Shown here in pieces: positions 44,006 through 55,851 of a DNA stretch of 64,000 bases. The stretch is taken from NCBI GenBank assembly GCA_034620365.1, contig JAQGEQ010000192.1:248001-312000 (forward strand), given 5' to 3'. Both the position numbers and the translations under genes were made by a program. Positions within the stretch are counted from its first letter, which is position 1. Every line of letters begins with the position of its first letter. The stretch comes from Pegea sp. RAD2-039. Taxonomy: Eukaryota; Chordata; Thaliacea; Salpida; Salpidae. The notes beneath the pieces were generated by a model. That model did no database searches. It saw nothing but the letters and a program-made list of their open reading frames with translations, and was not told where the DNA came from.

Positions 44006-47000
44006 GAAGAATATTTCACAATAGTTAACTGAATATACCAAAGCTGGAAATTTATTGCTTTCAAAATTATGATTGTAAACAGATATGATATAAATTGCTA
44101 GCTAATAAATCTTTAGGAAAATTATAGACATTTAACAAAATCAAGGCATTTTAGAATCATAAAAATATATTTTAGAGTATAAATTAATGTTTAAATGTTT
44201 ACCTAAGTAAACTTATTCAATAAGACATTGTAACTTATAATTTGTGTTATAATTTATAGCAAAATATCAATACACAATGTTCTTTTTTATAAACAAATTT
44301 CCAGAACCTTAACCACTAGAAAGTTTATATTTAAATGTTTTAACTATTATTTATACCATTATTGAAATCATAGAAAACAATTCAACTTTATACTTGTATT
44401 TATATTTATATAATTTATATAAGCAATTTCACTAATTTTCAAAAAAGTTTAAATTCACCTATAAGATTTTTAGAAAACTTTTTCATAGTACTATCAAAAA
44501 AACAATTCTCTCAAATTAGGTATGAAAAATTTTATGCTAATAATTTAATTGTAAATAATTTAAAGTATTTTAGAAAACCTTAAAAGTAAGAAAAATTGTA
44601 AAAAGAAAACTATCATTCATAAGTTTTAATTTTTATCAACTTTTATTGTATTGTTTTGTAGGAATTCTGAAAAATAATCTATTTCAGAATTATTGGAAAA
44701 CAAAGATTTTAATAAAAATATATTATTCTAACAAAATTTGAATTATTGAGTTATATATATATACTCAAAATTAGTTAACTAAATTATCTTTTTCATGTTT
44801 GTAAACACTTACAACTGGCAACTCTATTATCATAATAACTGATACATAAAGTGTCAATCAAAAGTTTGATGAATAAATTTATCAATAGTAAAAGATATAA
44901 AAGTTTAAAATAAATTGAAAAGAAAAACTTAAACAAGTTAACCAGATTTAAGGTTGATCTTTTTTTGAAAAATTATCATATAGCGAAAAATTATTTCAAA
45001 ATATTTTTTAGTTCCTCACGAAACATAAAATTGAAAATAATTATTTTTATCAAAAAATAAAAGTCTAAAATTTTTTTCATTAAGATAGATTTAATAGATT
45101 TAGAATAAAAAAATATTTAAAAAAATTCAGTTTAATAAACGAAAAATTTAAATAAACAATAATTACTAAAATCTCATAAAAACTAGATCACCTACATTCA
45201 AAAAATATTTTATAAATATAAAAATAAATTAGAACTTCAATTTAATTAAAATAAAAACTTTCAACACGCGACAATAAAGCCAAATAATAATATTAAAACA
45301 ATAATGCAGAATTGATACTAAAATCTTATTTTAAGTGTTCGACCCAATTTCTTTTCCTGCCAAAATTGGACAAAGCGTATTCGACGCAAATAAGAATTAT
45401 GGGTGATCTGAAAATAGAACATTTGCTAGACAATTTTTCCTTAAAAAGGGGCCTGGTTTTAAATGGACTCGTTCATAAAGTCACATCTTTCGCTAGGTGT
45501 CGTTTTTCTTCGGTTGTTAACAGTTTGGCTTGTATTTCATATGGCCTGCTAAAATGAAAAAAAAATTTTCCGAAAATTTGATATTTGACAGGCAAAAAAA
45601 ATTTGCTAATTGATGTGTCTATATTTTAAAGAGTCGAGATCAAAATAAGAAGTTTTTCTTAATGATTCACTTAAATTTAACTTTTTTACTTTTGTCCATT
45701 TTGAATAATTTTTCATCAAATTCTTATTTAATGAAAAATTTGGTATTATTGTCGATATATAAAGCGAAAAAAACTCTCAAAATTTAACTAATATTTTTCA
45801 GTACTTTGAATAACTCATAGCATAATTTCGTCAAATTTATATTCAGAAAATTTGTATAAAAATATCGAAACAATTAATTAAAATTGGAAAAACGGTGACA
45901 CAAAATTCAAAAAAGTTGTTTGAATTAGTTTTTATTTTTCCGTAAATATTAAAAAAGTAGTTTTGATAAATCTATTAATTTTTACGTTAGTTTTCTACCA
46001 TGTTTTATTTTAAAACAAAACAAAATATTCTAATTTTTTCATTTTATTTTATAAATAAACTTAAATTTTTGTAAATATATGATTAAAAAAATGTACTAAT
46101 CAACATAAAAGTTTTTATAACAGCTTAATTAGCATAATTGCGCGTTAATTTAATTGTAAACGTGCCGCATAGGTATAAAATCACGTGACCTCCTGCTAAA
46201 AAAATGTTTCCAAAAAAATTAATGAAATTCTTTTATTTATCAAAACGTAATTTTTTGGTCATTTTTACGTCAACTATTAAAATAGCATTAGAAATTTATT
46301 TAAATTAAGAAATAAAATAATTACAAATTGAATTAATCTCAAAATAAAATTAAATTTAGTTTTACGAATTTTTTTGTTGTGGTTTTTATTATTCATATAA
46401 ACAAATTTATATCTAAAAATTTGAATATGCCTCGATAAGCTGCTTTAAAATTGTTCAAGATTTGATGTCATTTGTTAATCATTTAAAAAAAATTGTTGTT
46501 AAGTTTTTGTGTTATAAAATCTGTTAAAAAATTCTGTATCTTTTATTAAAATAAATACTTTGGCAAAATTGTTTCGCGATTTCAAAAATATTCCATTCGA
46601 AATTTGTACACCACAATTAATTGAGGTTTTTAAAATATATTTTATCTTCATTTGTTAATTAAAAATTAAATCGATGAAAATCCAATTAAATTTTTTTCAG
46701 TATTTTCTTCGAATAAATTAAATTCTATTTCCTTAAATTTCTTTTAAGTTAAAGTTATTTTTATAACTTTTTAGAATTATTCGAACAACTTCTGAAAATT
46801 CTATTTAATTTTTTAATTTTTATTTATTTCTGAATTTTAACATTTGGTTGTCGATAAGAGTAAATGATAAGCACTTGTATTTAGAAAGAGTTTTTTTTCT
46901 CTTTAGAATTTACAAAAACTTTTACCGTAAATCAAACTTGAATCCTTAAAATAAAACTTTAAAATATGATTCTGTTAAAAAAAACTATTTAATAAATCAG

Positions 47001-48439
47001 TTTCTACCTAAGTTTTTATCGTACTTTTTTGGATTTAACATTTTTAAAGTATTTTTTATTCTTATTATCAATCTTGTAAACAATAAAATAGGAAATATTT
47101 TTAGGAAATAGATATCTGAAAGTTGACATTTCAATATTTAAAGAAATATTTTATCTCAAAAAATTAAAAACAAATGTAGTTACATAAACAGCTAATCTGA
47201 TAAATACAAATTTTTGAATTTCAAAGTTAAATTCACCTGAATACTTCTGTAAATAAATTTTGCAGCAAAACTAGTTTTCATTTGCAGCATTCTAAAGTTA
47301 GACAATTGTGTGTCGCGTGTATTTCGGTAAATAACTTTTTGATCGAAGTTAAAATTAGCTCATCTGTTTCAATTATTTGAACAAAGAATGTATAAATAAT
47401 AAGCTTTATATAGATACTTTTTTTATCTTCTTTTTCTTGTATGCTATTAAACATTTACAAACTTTTATCAGCATAAAATATAGAAATATTGGAGTTTATA
47501 TTTAGTGCCTACTTACATTCCCTCTTAATATTGTGAGAAAGTTACGCAAACAAAAAACGGCCGATTGAATATTCAGAATTATTTATATTCAACTAAATAT
47601 TAAAAAAATATTGATTTAAGTAGCATCAAATTATGAAAATTACCTTACAATGATAAAAAACGTAAAAAAAATTCAACTTTGTTATTTTAGATAAAATATT
47701 TTTTTGTTTATGGATTCTATAAACTAGACCAGGTGAAAAAAATTTTTACTCCCGATGTATCTACAAAAAAAATCCAAGTTTATTAAAGAAGATGTAAAAA
47801 TTTGATTAAAATAGAAATTAGTTAAATTTGGGAAGTTTTATTTATATTTTTGTAATTTCTTTTTCATTTTAAACATCTTTTGGACATTCACTAATTAATA
47901 ATTTATTGATTCAAGAATAAACTTTTTGAGTCAAATATTCGAGTTTTAGAAAACACCTAAGGCTATTTCAAAATGTTCATTTAATTTTTATCAACAAATT
48001 TTACTGTTTCTATTAAACTACAAAATTGTCTTTGAATAAAAACTATCGAGACATTTTATAAGTAACTTTCTCTACTAAAACAATTCTAATTTATTCCTTT
48101 GATATTTGAAGGTCTGTTTGTTAGTAGCAAAAAAAGTTGATAAATCTTTGATAAGTTTCTCTTTACATTTCTTACTAGAAACTTTCTTTGTTCAATTTGT
48201 TTCAATTTTGTTGAATTTGAAATCAGAATTTTATGGTCGAAAGTTTGGAATTAAAAATCAAAATGTGCAAAATAGAAATTTGGAAATAAACAGATTTAAT
48301 CATCAAATTTAGAAGAAAAAATCTGAAAATATCGAAATAAAAAGTTTCAAGAAAACAATAAAAAAAAAGAAAGTGTTTTTTTTTCAACAAGTTTTGAGAT
48401 CACGTGTTCCTAAACGTGTCCTAAACATCACAAATTGGA
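44006..48439. other. AT-rich region upstream of PHF14 and downstream of LENG1
   Basis: Immediately upstream of the PHF14 ATG is a 3' splice site (AG at 44029-44030), with 23 nt of leader. A GC-richer island at about 45312-45560 carries an 81-codon plus-strand open frame with no recognised family. The remainder is AT-rich without a supported gene. Confidence 0.5.
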
Positions 48440-49105
48440 TCATCTCCTTTTAGAGCTCTTTGAAAGATGAGGATTAAACTGGTTGTTGAATTCTCGATCA
48501 CGAAGATCAGTAACTACGTCATCAACGCTTTTAAGCGGTTCCCCGTTCATCAACGCTTTACTTCGCGCGCGTTCCTTCTTCTCGCGTTCCAAACGCTCCG
48601 CTCTCAGATCTTCCAAAGACTTCAATCCACTCTTCTTCTTCTTCTTGATCTTCTTCTCCTTCGTCTTCTTTCGCTTTACTCGACGCGCGACTTCCGCATA
48701 CGGATCGAGTCGCGACTTCCGCTTCGCGTCCACTTCCGCTCCGGACTTCCGGTCAGGTGCATGGAAGTACCAGGGCTGGGTGGACTGACCCGCAACACTT
48801 TGTCCAAGATAAGTCAACACACCTAACTTCTTCTCTTCCTTCTCGCGTTCTTCTTTCTTCTCTCGCGCGTGATCTGCGTTCCCGACACGCGAATCAACAG
48901 ATGAGAACAGTTCCAGAGCTCCTTCGCCCTCTGACTTCGAGCCCGCTTTATGACGTAACAACTGAGTGCGTGCTTGTTGCTCAGCAACAGCTCGACGCCG
49001 TTCTTCTTCGGCTTCTTGATCGCGAGCGGCTTGCTCATCACGCCGAACCTTTTCGATGTTGTCTTTGTTACGAACATGCCAACTTTTTTTCGGAAGAATA
49101 TTCAT
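48440..49105 (-). CDS. LENG1: LENG1-like splicing-associated protein
   Basis: Intronless 221-aa frame. The start MNILPKKSWHVRNKDNIEKV is the family's diagnostic N-terminus (CIR-like domain). It is followed by a Glu/Arg-rich coiled coil, GVLTYLGQSVAGQSTQPW, a Lys-rich nuclear-localisation stretch, LRAERLEREKKERARSKAL and the C-terminal FNNQFNPHL. Human LENG1 (264 aa) is a nuclear protein associated with spliceosomal complexes; its role here is inferred. A GTG codon precedes the chosen ATG in frame, but the family starts at MNILPKK. A 3' splice site (TCTCTACAG, AG at 49127-49128) lies 21 nt upstream, and the E-box-rich array at 49251-49600 is just beyond it. Confidence 0.95.
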   Translation of the reverse strand: MNILPKKSWHVRNKDNIEKVRRDEQAARDQEAEEERRRAVAEQQARTQLLRHKAGSKSEGEGALELFSSVDSRVGNADHAREKKEEREKEEKKLGVLTYLGQSVAGQSTQPWYFHAPDRKSGAEVDAKRKSRLDPYAEVARRVKRKKTKEKKIKKKKKSGLKSLEDLRAERLEREKKERARSKALMNGEPLKSVDDVVTDLRDREFNNQFNPHLSKSSKRR

Positions 49106-49250
49106 CACAAACCTACCACTAGAGGTCTGTAGAGAGTAGTGATGTATTGAGTGATGACGTAAGCGGTAATGACGCGCGAAAAGTTAATTAAAAGATCGCA
49201 TCATCAGTATTTTAATAAAAAAATTTTTTTATCAATAACTTTATCTTAAA

Positions 49251-49600
49251 GTCACGTGACGTGGTTGGAAGTCACGTGGTTTGATTGAAGGTCATGTGGT
49301 CTAGTTGGAAGTCACGTGGTTTGATTGGAAGTCACGTGGTTTGATTGAAAGTCACGTGGTTTGATTGAAGGTCATGTGGTCTAGTTGGAAGTCATGTGGT
49401 TTGATTGGAAGTCACGTGGTTTGATTGAAGGTCAAGTGGTGTAGTTGGAAGTCACGTGGTTTGATTGAAGGTCATGTGGTCTAGTTGGAAGTCACGTGGT
49501 TTGATTGGAAGTCACGTGGCGTGATTAGAAGTCACGTGGTCTGATTGGAAGTCACGTGGTGTAGTTGAAAGTCAATTAAAATAGTTACTAGTCACGTGAT
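49251..49600. repeat. 20-bp minisatellite of E-box (CACGTG) units upstream of LENG1
   Basis: Eighteen units of 20 bp, consensus GAAGTCACGTGGTTTGATTG, in constant register. Twelve keep an intact CACGTG; most others read CATGTG. It lies between the LENG1 start (minus strand, 49105) and the ANKRD13C stop (49789), about 145 bp upstream of the LENG1 ATG. Confidence 0.96.
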
Positions 49601-49788
49601 CAAATTTATGATATAAAAATTTGCAGTACATAATAAAAATAAATCTGTAATCAATCAGTAACAAAAAACTTTGGATATACGAAGAAATTAAAAATTGTTC
49701 TGCATCCTAATGACAGTGAATATTTGAAAAAAAACGTCAGATGGTTTGGATTGATTTGGGTTCCATTTTGTCGAAAATCCATTTTCGT

Positions 49789-51183
49789 CTACTTTGTAGT
49801 TTTTTTGCGCCAATTAGTTTCAAGCTTATAGTGAGAAGGCACTTGAAAAAGTGAAGAATCAAGATCAGAACAATATTCAAACTCCAAAAATGAAACAGTC
49901 GCTTTAATAGTCGGAATCAATGGAACTGTGATTCGAACAGGGAATCCTGGAGGTAGTTGATCCGTCACAAACTCTTTAATTCGTTTATACAACTTTGCTT
50001 GAGGTCCTAACATCTCTAAAATATTCAACAAATCTTCAATCTTCACTGGAAACTCATCACTCATAAAGACATTTGCTTCGAAAGCGCGCTTCGTCGTTTT
50101 CTCCTTCCGGAATCTTCCCAACTCTGCATCCGACTCTGAGTTGATGTACTCTTCCCAGCTCATGAACGGATTAGTTGGAGGTGGGATTGAAGTGCGTCGC
50201 TCGACGTCTTCATCAGCAGTCATCTGTAACGCTTGTGGTTTGATGATCGATTCTCTGATTCGACGATTTCGTTGTATATCGCGGTCTGAAAGATGTTCGC
50301 GACGTTTCTTTTGCACAAAGTCGATGTTAGAGATCTTGTAGACGTCAGCTGAAAACTGGCCGACTTGTTCAGTGCGTTCGCGACGCAAGAACCAACCCGC
50401 GTTGCATCGTTCGATTTTAATATTCTTCGTCTTCAGTGATGCATCAATGATATCCGAACTCATTAAAAGATCAATATCTTCGTTCAGATCAGCTTCTCGT
50501 TCCTCATTGGACGATTTATCCATTCGATGATAAGTTTGTTTGCTGGAAATAAGATTATATAAGATGAAATTAGTTTTAGTGAAGACTCACTTGTGATCGA
50601 TGAGGTATATCCGAGGTTTAGGTTTATAACTAAAGTCACTGATGATAGAGAGGTTTCCTCGGATCCATTTGAAGTTTTGAAAGTCTTCAATAGTAGAATC
50701 AAGTCTAAGGAGATTGCCTTTACAGTAAACTTCACAAGTATCAGATGGAAGAATATTAGATACAAATGGAAGCCAACTCGTAAACTGCCAGTTTAGTTTC
50801 AACTTAAAATCCTGTTCAAAATTTGATAAGATTTCCTCAGCAGATGCTCCTTCTGACCTCATCAGATCTTTTCGAGAACTCTCTAAGATGTCGAATATTA
50901 TATCTCGATCACCGTAACTAATTGCTTCTTGTAGAGGAGTCCAACCTTGTATGTTTCTACAGTTATTGAAGCACTTATTTTGTAGCAGGGTTTTGATGCA
51001 TTCTTTTCGACCAAGCATTACAGCTAGATGAAGACATGTGTTTCCGTGTACGTCTTTATGAGGTTTCAGTGGTCGATTGAAGTGAGGTGAAGACAGGTGT
51101 TCTTTCAACTTTACAACCTCATTTTCATAAACTAGTTTGTGTAAAAGCATCATTTCATCATCAACATTTGTTTGATTTGTCAT
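49789..51183 (-). CDS. ANKRD13C: ANKRD13C-like ankyrin-repeat ER chaperone
   Basis: Two exons on the minus strand, 50591-51183 and 49789-50542, give 448 aa. Ankyrin repeats lie at about residues 40-110 (HGNTCLHLAVMLGRKECIKT, GWTPLQEAISYGDRDII). They are followed by the ANKRD13 GPCR-chaperone domain: WQFTSWLPFVSNILPSDTC, IYLIDH, DLLMSSDI, GWFLRRERTEQVGQF, RREHLSDRDI, WEEYI, DLLNILEMLGP and LPPGFPVRITVPLIPTIKAT. These match ANKRD13C, a cytosolic, ER-associated protein that restrains receptor maturation, rather than the ubiquitin-binding ANKRD13A/B/D. Acceptor-like AG (CCTTCTTCAG) sits 46 nt before the ATG. Confidence 0.94.
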
Positions 51184-51515
51184 AATAAACAAGAAAATTT
51201 ATCTAATTTCTAAACTAAAGCTATAAAATCTGAAGAAGGAGAAAAGATAGTTTAATAAAAACTGAAAATTATCTAATAAAACACCAGTCTTGTTATAAAT
51301 TCCAATTATATTTAATTATACAAACAATAAATGCTACAACATATATAAGATAAATACAGAAATATTTAAAGATTTTAAAGTGAGATGAAAATATTGAGAA
51401 TTTTTAACTGGATTTAGCTTTTCACTACTCTATAGTTAATTAGTAAAAAGCAGCATGCGTTTAAATGGAATAATTTGTTGAATATAGACGACTAACGTTC
51501 AACTTCATTTGAAGA

Positions 51516-52769
51516 TTAAGTTCGGACCTGGAACTTCCCAGCCACTGTTAAATACTTGACACCTTTAAATGGTTTGTATTTCTCATTATACATGTCAAGT
51601 CTACTAATTCGTAACCCTGAGATAGACAACTGTTGGATCTTAAAGTTGATAGACAGAGACGGTTTTTCTTCTGGACTCGGGACACCTGTTTGCAAACTAA
51701 TTGAACCTCTTATAGTAGGAGGTTTACCAGGAGCAATCCTTCCAATTTCCCAAACCATTTCATGTGAGATTGGATTGAAAGTATATTCACCTTGAGTTGG
51801 AGTCAAACTAACATTAACAACTTGTTTTGGCATCATACAAGTCACTTTAGCATGTTCAACAACCTTACCAGAGGTGTGACGTGGTCCAACACTCACTTCA
51901 AACCTACCAGCTGATCCAGCATACTTGATATTATGTTTAACATACAAGGGCACTGATACATTGCCCCCTTGTGACCCAACGTGATAAGAACACAATTTAA
52001 AGGACCCATCCGGAGGTACAAAAGACATCACCTTATCTTGTTCCCATCTTTTTAATCTCACACAGGGATGAAAACTAACATCATCTAGTAATCTTGGATT
52101 AACAAAATTCATACAAAGATCCGGCATTCCACTTAATTTCACATTTGCTGAAATTGTTCCCTGAATTTCAGCAAATACAATAGACCCAGACCTGTCCACT
52201 ATCGCGTCCACTTCTTCTGTGACGTCAAAATAAGCCTCATTACTTGTATACTTCACTCCAGTACGCCGCCATGGGACGTTTGAGAACTGTCCAGTTGGTA
52301 AGGTGTCTGCCACATTACTCTGTCCAGTGACAGTATTGACCACATTCCGAATAATATTTGGAGGTTTAATCAGCTCTTTAAGGATGTTGCTCTCCGTTGC
52401 TAAGGGGAAACCGTTGTCAAGCATCTCTTCGAGAAGTTCATAGACAACTACATAGTTCTGTTTAATGACTCGTTCCGAACATTCACCAAAATATTCAATG
52501 AAAGTATCAACGATTCTATGCAAGAACTCGATTACAAAAAGAGGCTGGACCTCTTTGTTGACAACTGATACAAAGTAGAGGCGATCTCGATAAATACTGA
52601 TCAAGAAATGATGTGGAGTTGCTATTATGGGTTGTACATCTTCTGGCACTGATGATTTTTCAAGAGCTTGAAAGAAACAATCACAAACTGATCTTTTGAT
52701 TGCTGTTTGCCAATGTTTTTCCATAAAAATATCTCTGTGAGGATTTACCATAAAAAGTGATTGAATCAT
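51516..52769 (-). CDS. AP3M: AP-3 complex subunit mu
   Basis: An intronless coding frame of 417 aa (human AP3M1 and AP3M2 are 418). The N-terminal longin-like domain (MIQSLFMVNPHRDIFMEKHW) contains PIIATPHHFLISIYRD and LLEEMLDNGFPLATE. The mu-homology domain runs from about residue 175 to the end (VPWRRTGVKYTSNEAYFDV, GTISANVKLSGMPDLCM). This subunit reads YxxPhi sorting signals in AP-3 vesicles going to lysosome-related organelles. A 3' splice site (ATATTTCAG, AG at 52789-52790) leaves only 19 nt of leader before the ATG, so the gene is intronless only in its coding part. Confidence 0.97.
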   Translation of the reverse strand: MIQSLFMVNPHRDIFMEKHWQTAIKRSVCDCFFQALEKSSVPEDVQPIIATPHHFLISIYRDRLYFVSVVNKEVQPLFVIEFLHRIVDTFIEYFGECSERVIKQNYVVVYELLEEMLDNGFPLATESNILKELIKPPNIIRNVVNTVTGQSNVADTLPTGQFSNVPWRRTGVKYTSNEAYFDVTEEVDAIVDRSGSIVFAEIQGTISANVKLSGMPDLCMNFVNPRLLDDVSFHPCVRLKRWEQDKVMSFVPPDGSFKLCSYHVGSQGGNVSVPLYVKHNIKYAGSAGRFEVSVGPRHTSGKVVEHAKVTCMMPKQVVNVSLTPTQGEYTFNPISHEMVWEIGRIAPGKPPTIRGSISLQTGVPSPEEKPSLSINFKIQQLSISGLRISRLDMYNEKYKPFKGVKYLTVAGKFQVRT

Positions 52770-55700
52770 TTTGAAGTTTTTTATTTATCTGAAATATAAA
52801 TATTAATTCAGCAAATAATTATTGATAAAGATGATTAGTTGAGATATTATCAGTTTTTAAATTTATTAACTGAATTTAAAAAGAAACTATTAATGAAATA
52901 TTTTAAACCAAATTTATTCTTTTAATCTTTAAATGTATATAATCATAATTGTTGAGAATTTTTCAATCACATTTAAATATGTGTGATAAATATATAAAAT
53001 TTAAAGAACAAACTGTTTTTGCATGAAAGTTATATTAAAAATATGGTTATACATAAAAATTAATTGATTAGTAAACTATTTATTTATTATTTACAAATAT
53101 TCAACTTTTTCTAATAATTTCAGATAATACAATATATAAAAAAACTGAATAATATAAAACTGCTGAATAATATGTTACATAAAGTAAATAATTTACGAAT
53201 TAAACTATAAAAAATGTCAATGTTATCAAAACTAATCGAAAAAAGTTTAAATAATTTCTTTCCTATTTGAAACAAAAGTTTTATTTTATAAGTTAAAATA
53301 CTTTCTATCATAAAATTTAAATCAATTAAATCAATAAGCTTTTTATAAAAATGATTTAAAATACTTAAAGCAAAAAATTATAACCAAAAAAACAGTTATA
53401 AGTCAATATATAAATCATATTTCTCATAAAATAAAAATAGTTTAAACTAAAAATTAATAAAATTATAAATATTTACTTGTTGAAAATATTAATTGACTTT
53501 TTATTTATTTATTATTCTTATAAATAATTAATGTTTTTAAATATCTACAAGCTTTTGTTTTTATCTAAGCTAGAACTCAAGTCTCCAAAACACTTAAATA
53601 AATAAAACGATTCAAAGTTAAGTATTCAATAACTGCTTCAAGTAAAACTCAAATAACTAAAATCAAAGTTGAAACTTTAAAAGATTCTGGCGATAAAATT
53701 GAAAAATCGATTTTTACGAGTTTTTAGTGCGTTATGCTCTTAAGATTTTGAAAGTTCCATCATTCATTATTTACTCAATTTTGCTTGTGATAGAATATAA
53801 CGACTGACTCCTATAGTTCTTGAAAAAAGTGAATTAGAAAAACTTAAAAATTTATTCATAGCCGTTTTACTGCTTCTAAATAACAAATTTATTTACTTTT
53901 TTTTCTTATATCTCTAATATTATTACAATTAAAGTATTTAATCTTTATTATAATACAAATTTGGACATGATTTTAAATGAAATAATTTACATCTTAATCA
54001 GTAAAATACTTGATAAATTTTAATAGTTTTACTTATTAGGTAAGACTTTAAAAATAATTAGTTTTCGGCACCATCTTTTTTAGGGTCTATGTTACAATCC
54101 TAAATTTTCGGGGAAATATTAAAAAATCAGGTTTATCATGAAATGGTGGAATAAGGCTTCCATTAAAAAAAGATTTAGAGAAGAATCAATTTTTGAATGA
54201 AACATTTAAAATCTATTTCACAAATACAAGATTTTGGGATAAGGAAATTTTTTGACACCAAGGTAGCATATATTTTGCAGATAAATCTGCTTATAACTTC
54301 TTTAAAAACATTTAAAGGAACATATAAAAAGTTAGATGAACTTTGTTGTAAGCAGGTAAGTAGCTCACTCAACCACCGAGTACAACAACTCTTGTTAAAC
54401 TTGCTTTATTGGTTTTCTCTGATCAATACGTCAATTTAATTCAACTGAATCTTGATTTAATACTTTTTTTTATAACATCAAAAGTATTGTGGCCAGTTTT
54501 ATAAATATTTTGTTTTAAAGAATTTCAAATACACAAAAAGAACATTAATAAATCTTTACAAAATTAACATTATACAGTTATCAGCATTTTAAAGCAAAGA
54601 ATCCTTGTAGAGTTAATAATATATTAAAACTAATAAGATATTATCGATGGTGAACAACTTAAAAGCAAAAAAAAACTTGAAATAAAATTATGAGAAAGTG
54701 GCCAGCGTTTGAAAAAAACCTCATTTCCTGTTTCTTCCATCAACTTTCTAGTAAAAAGTCCTTGCTGAATCTTAGAAAGAAATTTGATCTTTTTACAATG
54801 ATTGTTTCTTTTTCCTATCTCTTTCTTCATTTGTAATCTTGTAAAAAGTTCTGAGTCTAAGCAAGAAAGAACTTCTTGCTCTTTTTAGAAATTATTTTGA
54901 CTATCTACTTTTTATGCATGCAGAAAAATAGGCAAATAACTTTCCAGTAGTCCACACAAACCGAGCATTACTAAACATCATACATTTGATAAATTTGTAA
55001 AACAAACATATGGGATTTGTTTATTATTGAATTATTGAGGAATTGAGATAAAGACTTACTAAAAAAATCCATGAATTAATTTTTCAATCTTTTAAAAATA
55101 CTTCTTTTCATAGTAAGGTTCACTTCTCAGTATCTTTTGAACTCAAAAGACTGCTAACAAGTTTATCTTGAATTTGGTTCTCTATTTAGAATTTAAATTA
55201 GTTTTGCTCAATGCAAAGTACTTTCTGTAGTTCTAGACTGGCATACTTAATTTTCAAATAAAGTGATGTAGAAATTTTCGTAAGTCAAAACAGTTATATT
55301 CCAAAAATAACTTTGACCAAATTCTCATTGCAATTAACTTGTTATTACACTAAAATTGTTTTTAAAACTTGCTTTTGCAAAAAAACAAAGAAAATTAGTA
55401 AATAAGTTATCAAATCATGAACTAGCTAAATAAATATATTGATGTTAAAATGTGTTGTGGTAAACCTATTTTTTAAATTATGCATTTTTACTTTTAAATT
55501 TTATGTTTTCACTTTTTTGGGATAATCTATTTTCACTGAATATTAAGCAGAACAGTTTTAAATTTGTAACTTGATTTTTAATTTAATTTTTAATATATAA
55601 TTCATTTATATAAAGTTCTAAATTAAAAATAATTAAATATTAATTCTAAATACTTTTGTTGGTTATCAATTTTGATAAAATGTTTTTTTGTTTATAAATA

Positions 55701-55851
55701 AGATTATATAATATATATAATCTTTTGAATGTAATCTTTTTTGTGTCTATATTTAAAACTTTTTACAAATTTTGAACAATTTAAAAATTTTTAAAAGCCT
55801 TTTCTGATAAGTTCATCAACAAATTTATTGTTTCTGATAATATTTTTGGTG
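52770..55851. other. AT-rich intergenic region between AP3M and DEPDC5
   Basis: A divergent intergenic space. A 75-nt segment at 54281-54355 has a good acceptor (TATTTTGCAG) and donor (CAG/GTAAG) and is open in one frame, but links to nothing recognisable. The rest is AT-rich and empty. Confidence 0.5.

Noticed and set aside
48467..49122. Several plus-strand frames of 100-120 codons
   Set aside because: They are antisense shadows of the LENG1 coding exon, whose minus-strand translation matches the family end to end.
54281..54355. A 75-nt segment with good acceptor and donor, open in one frame
   Set aside because: No neighbouring exon or family can be attached. At this base composition such matches are expected by chance. 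It is kept only as a note in the intergenic entry.
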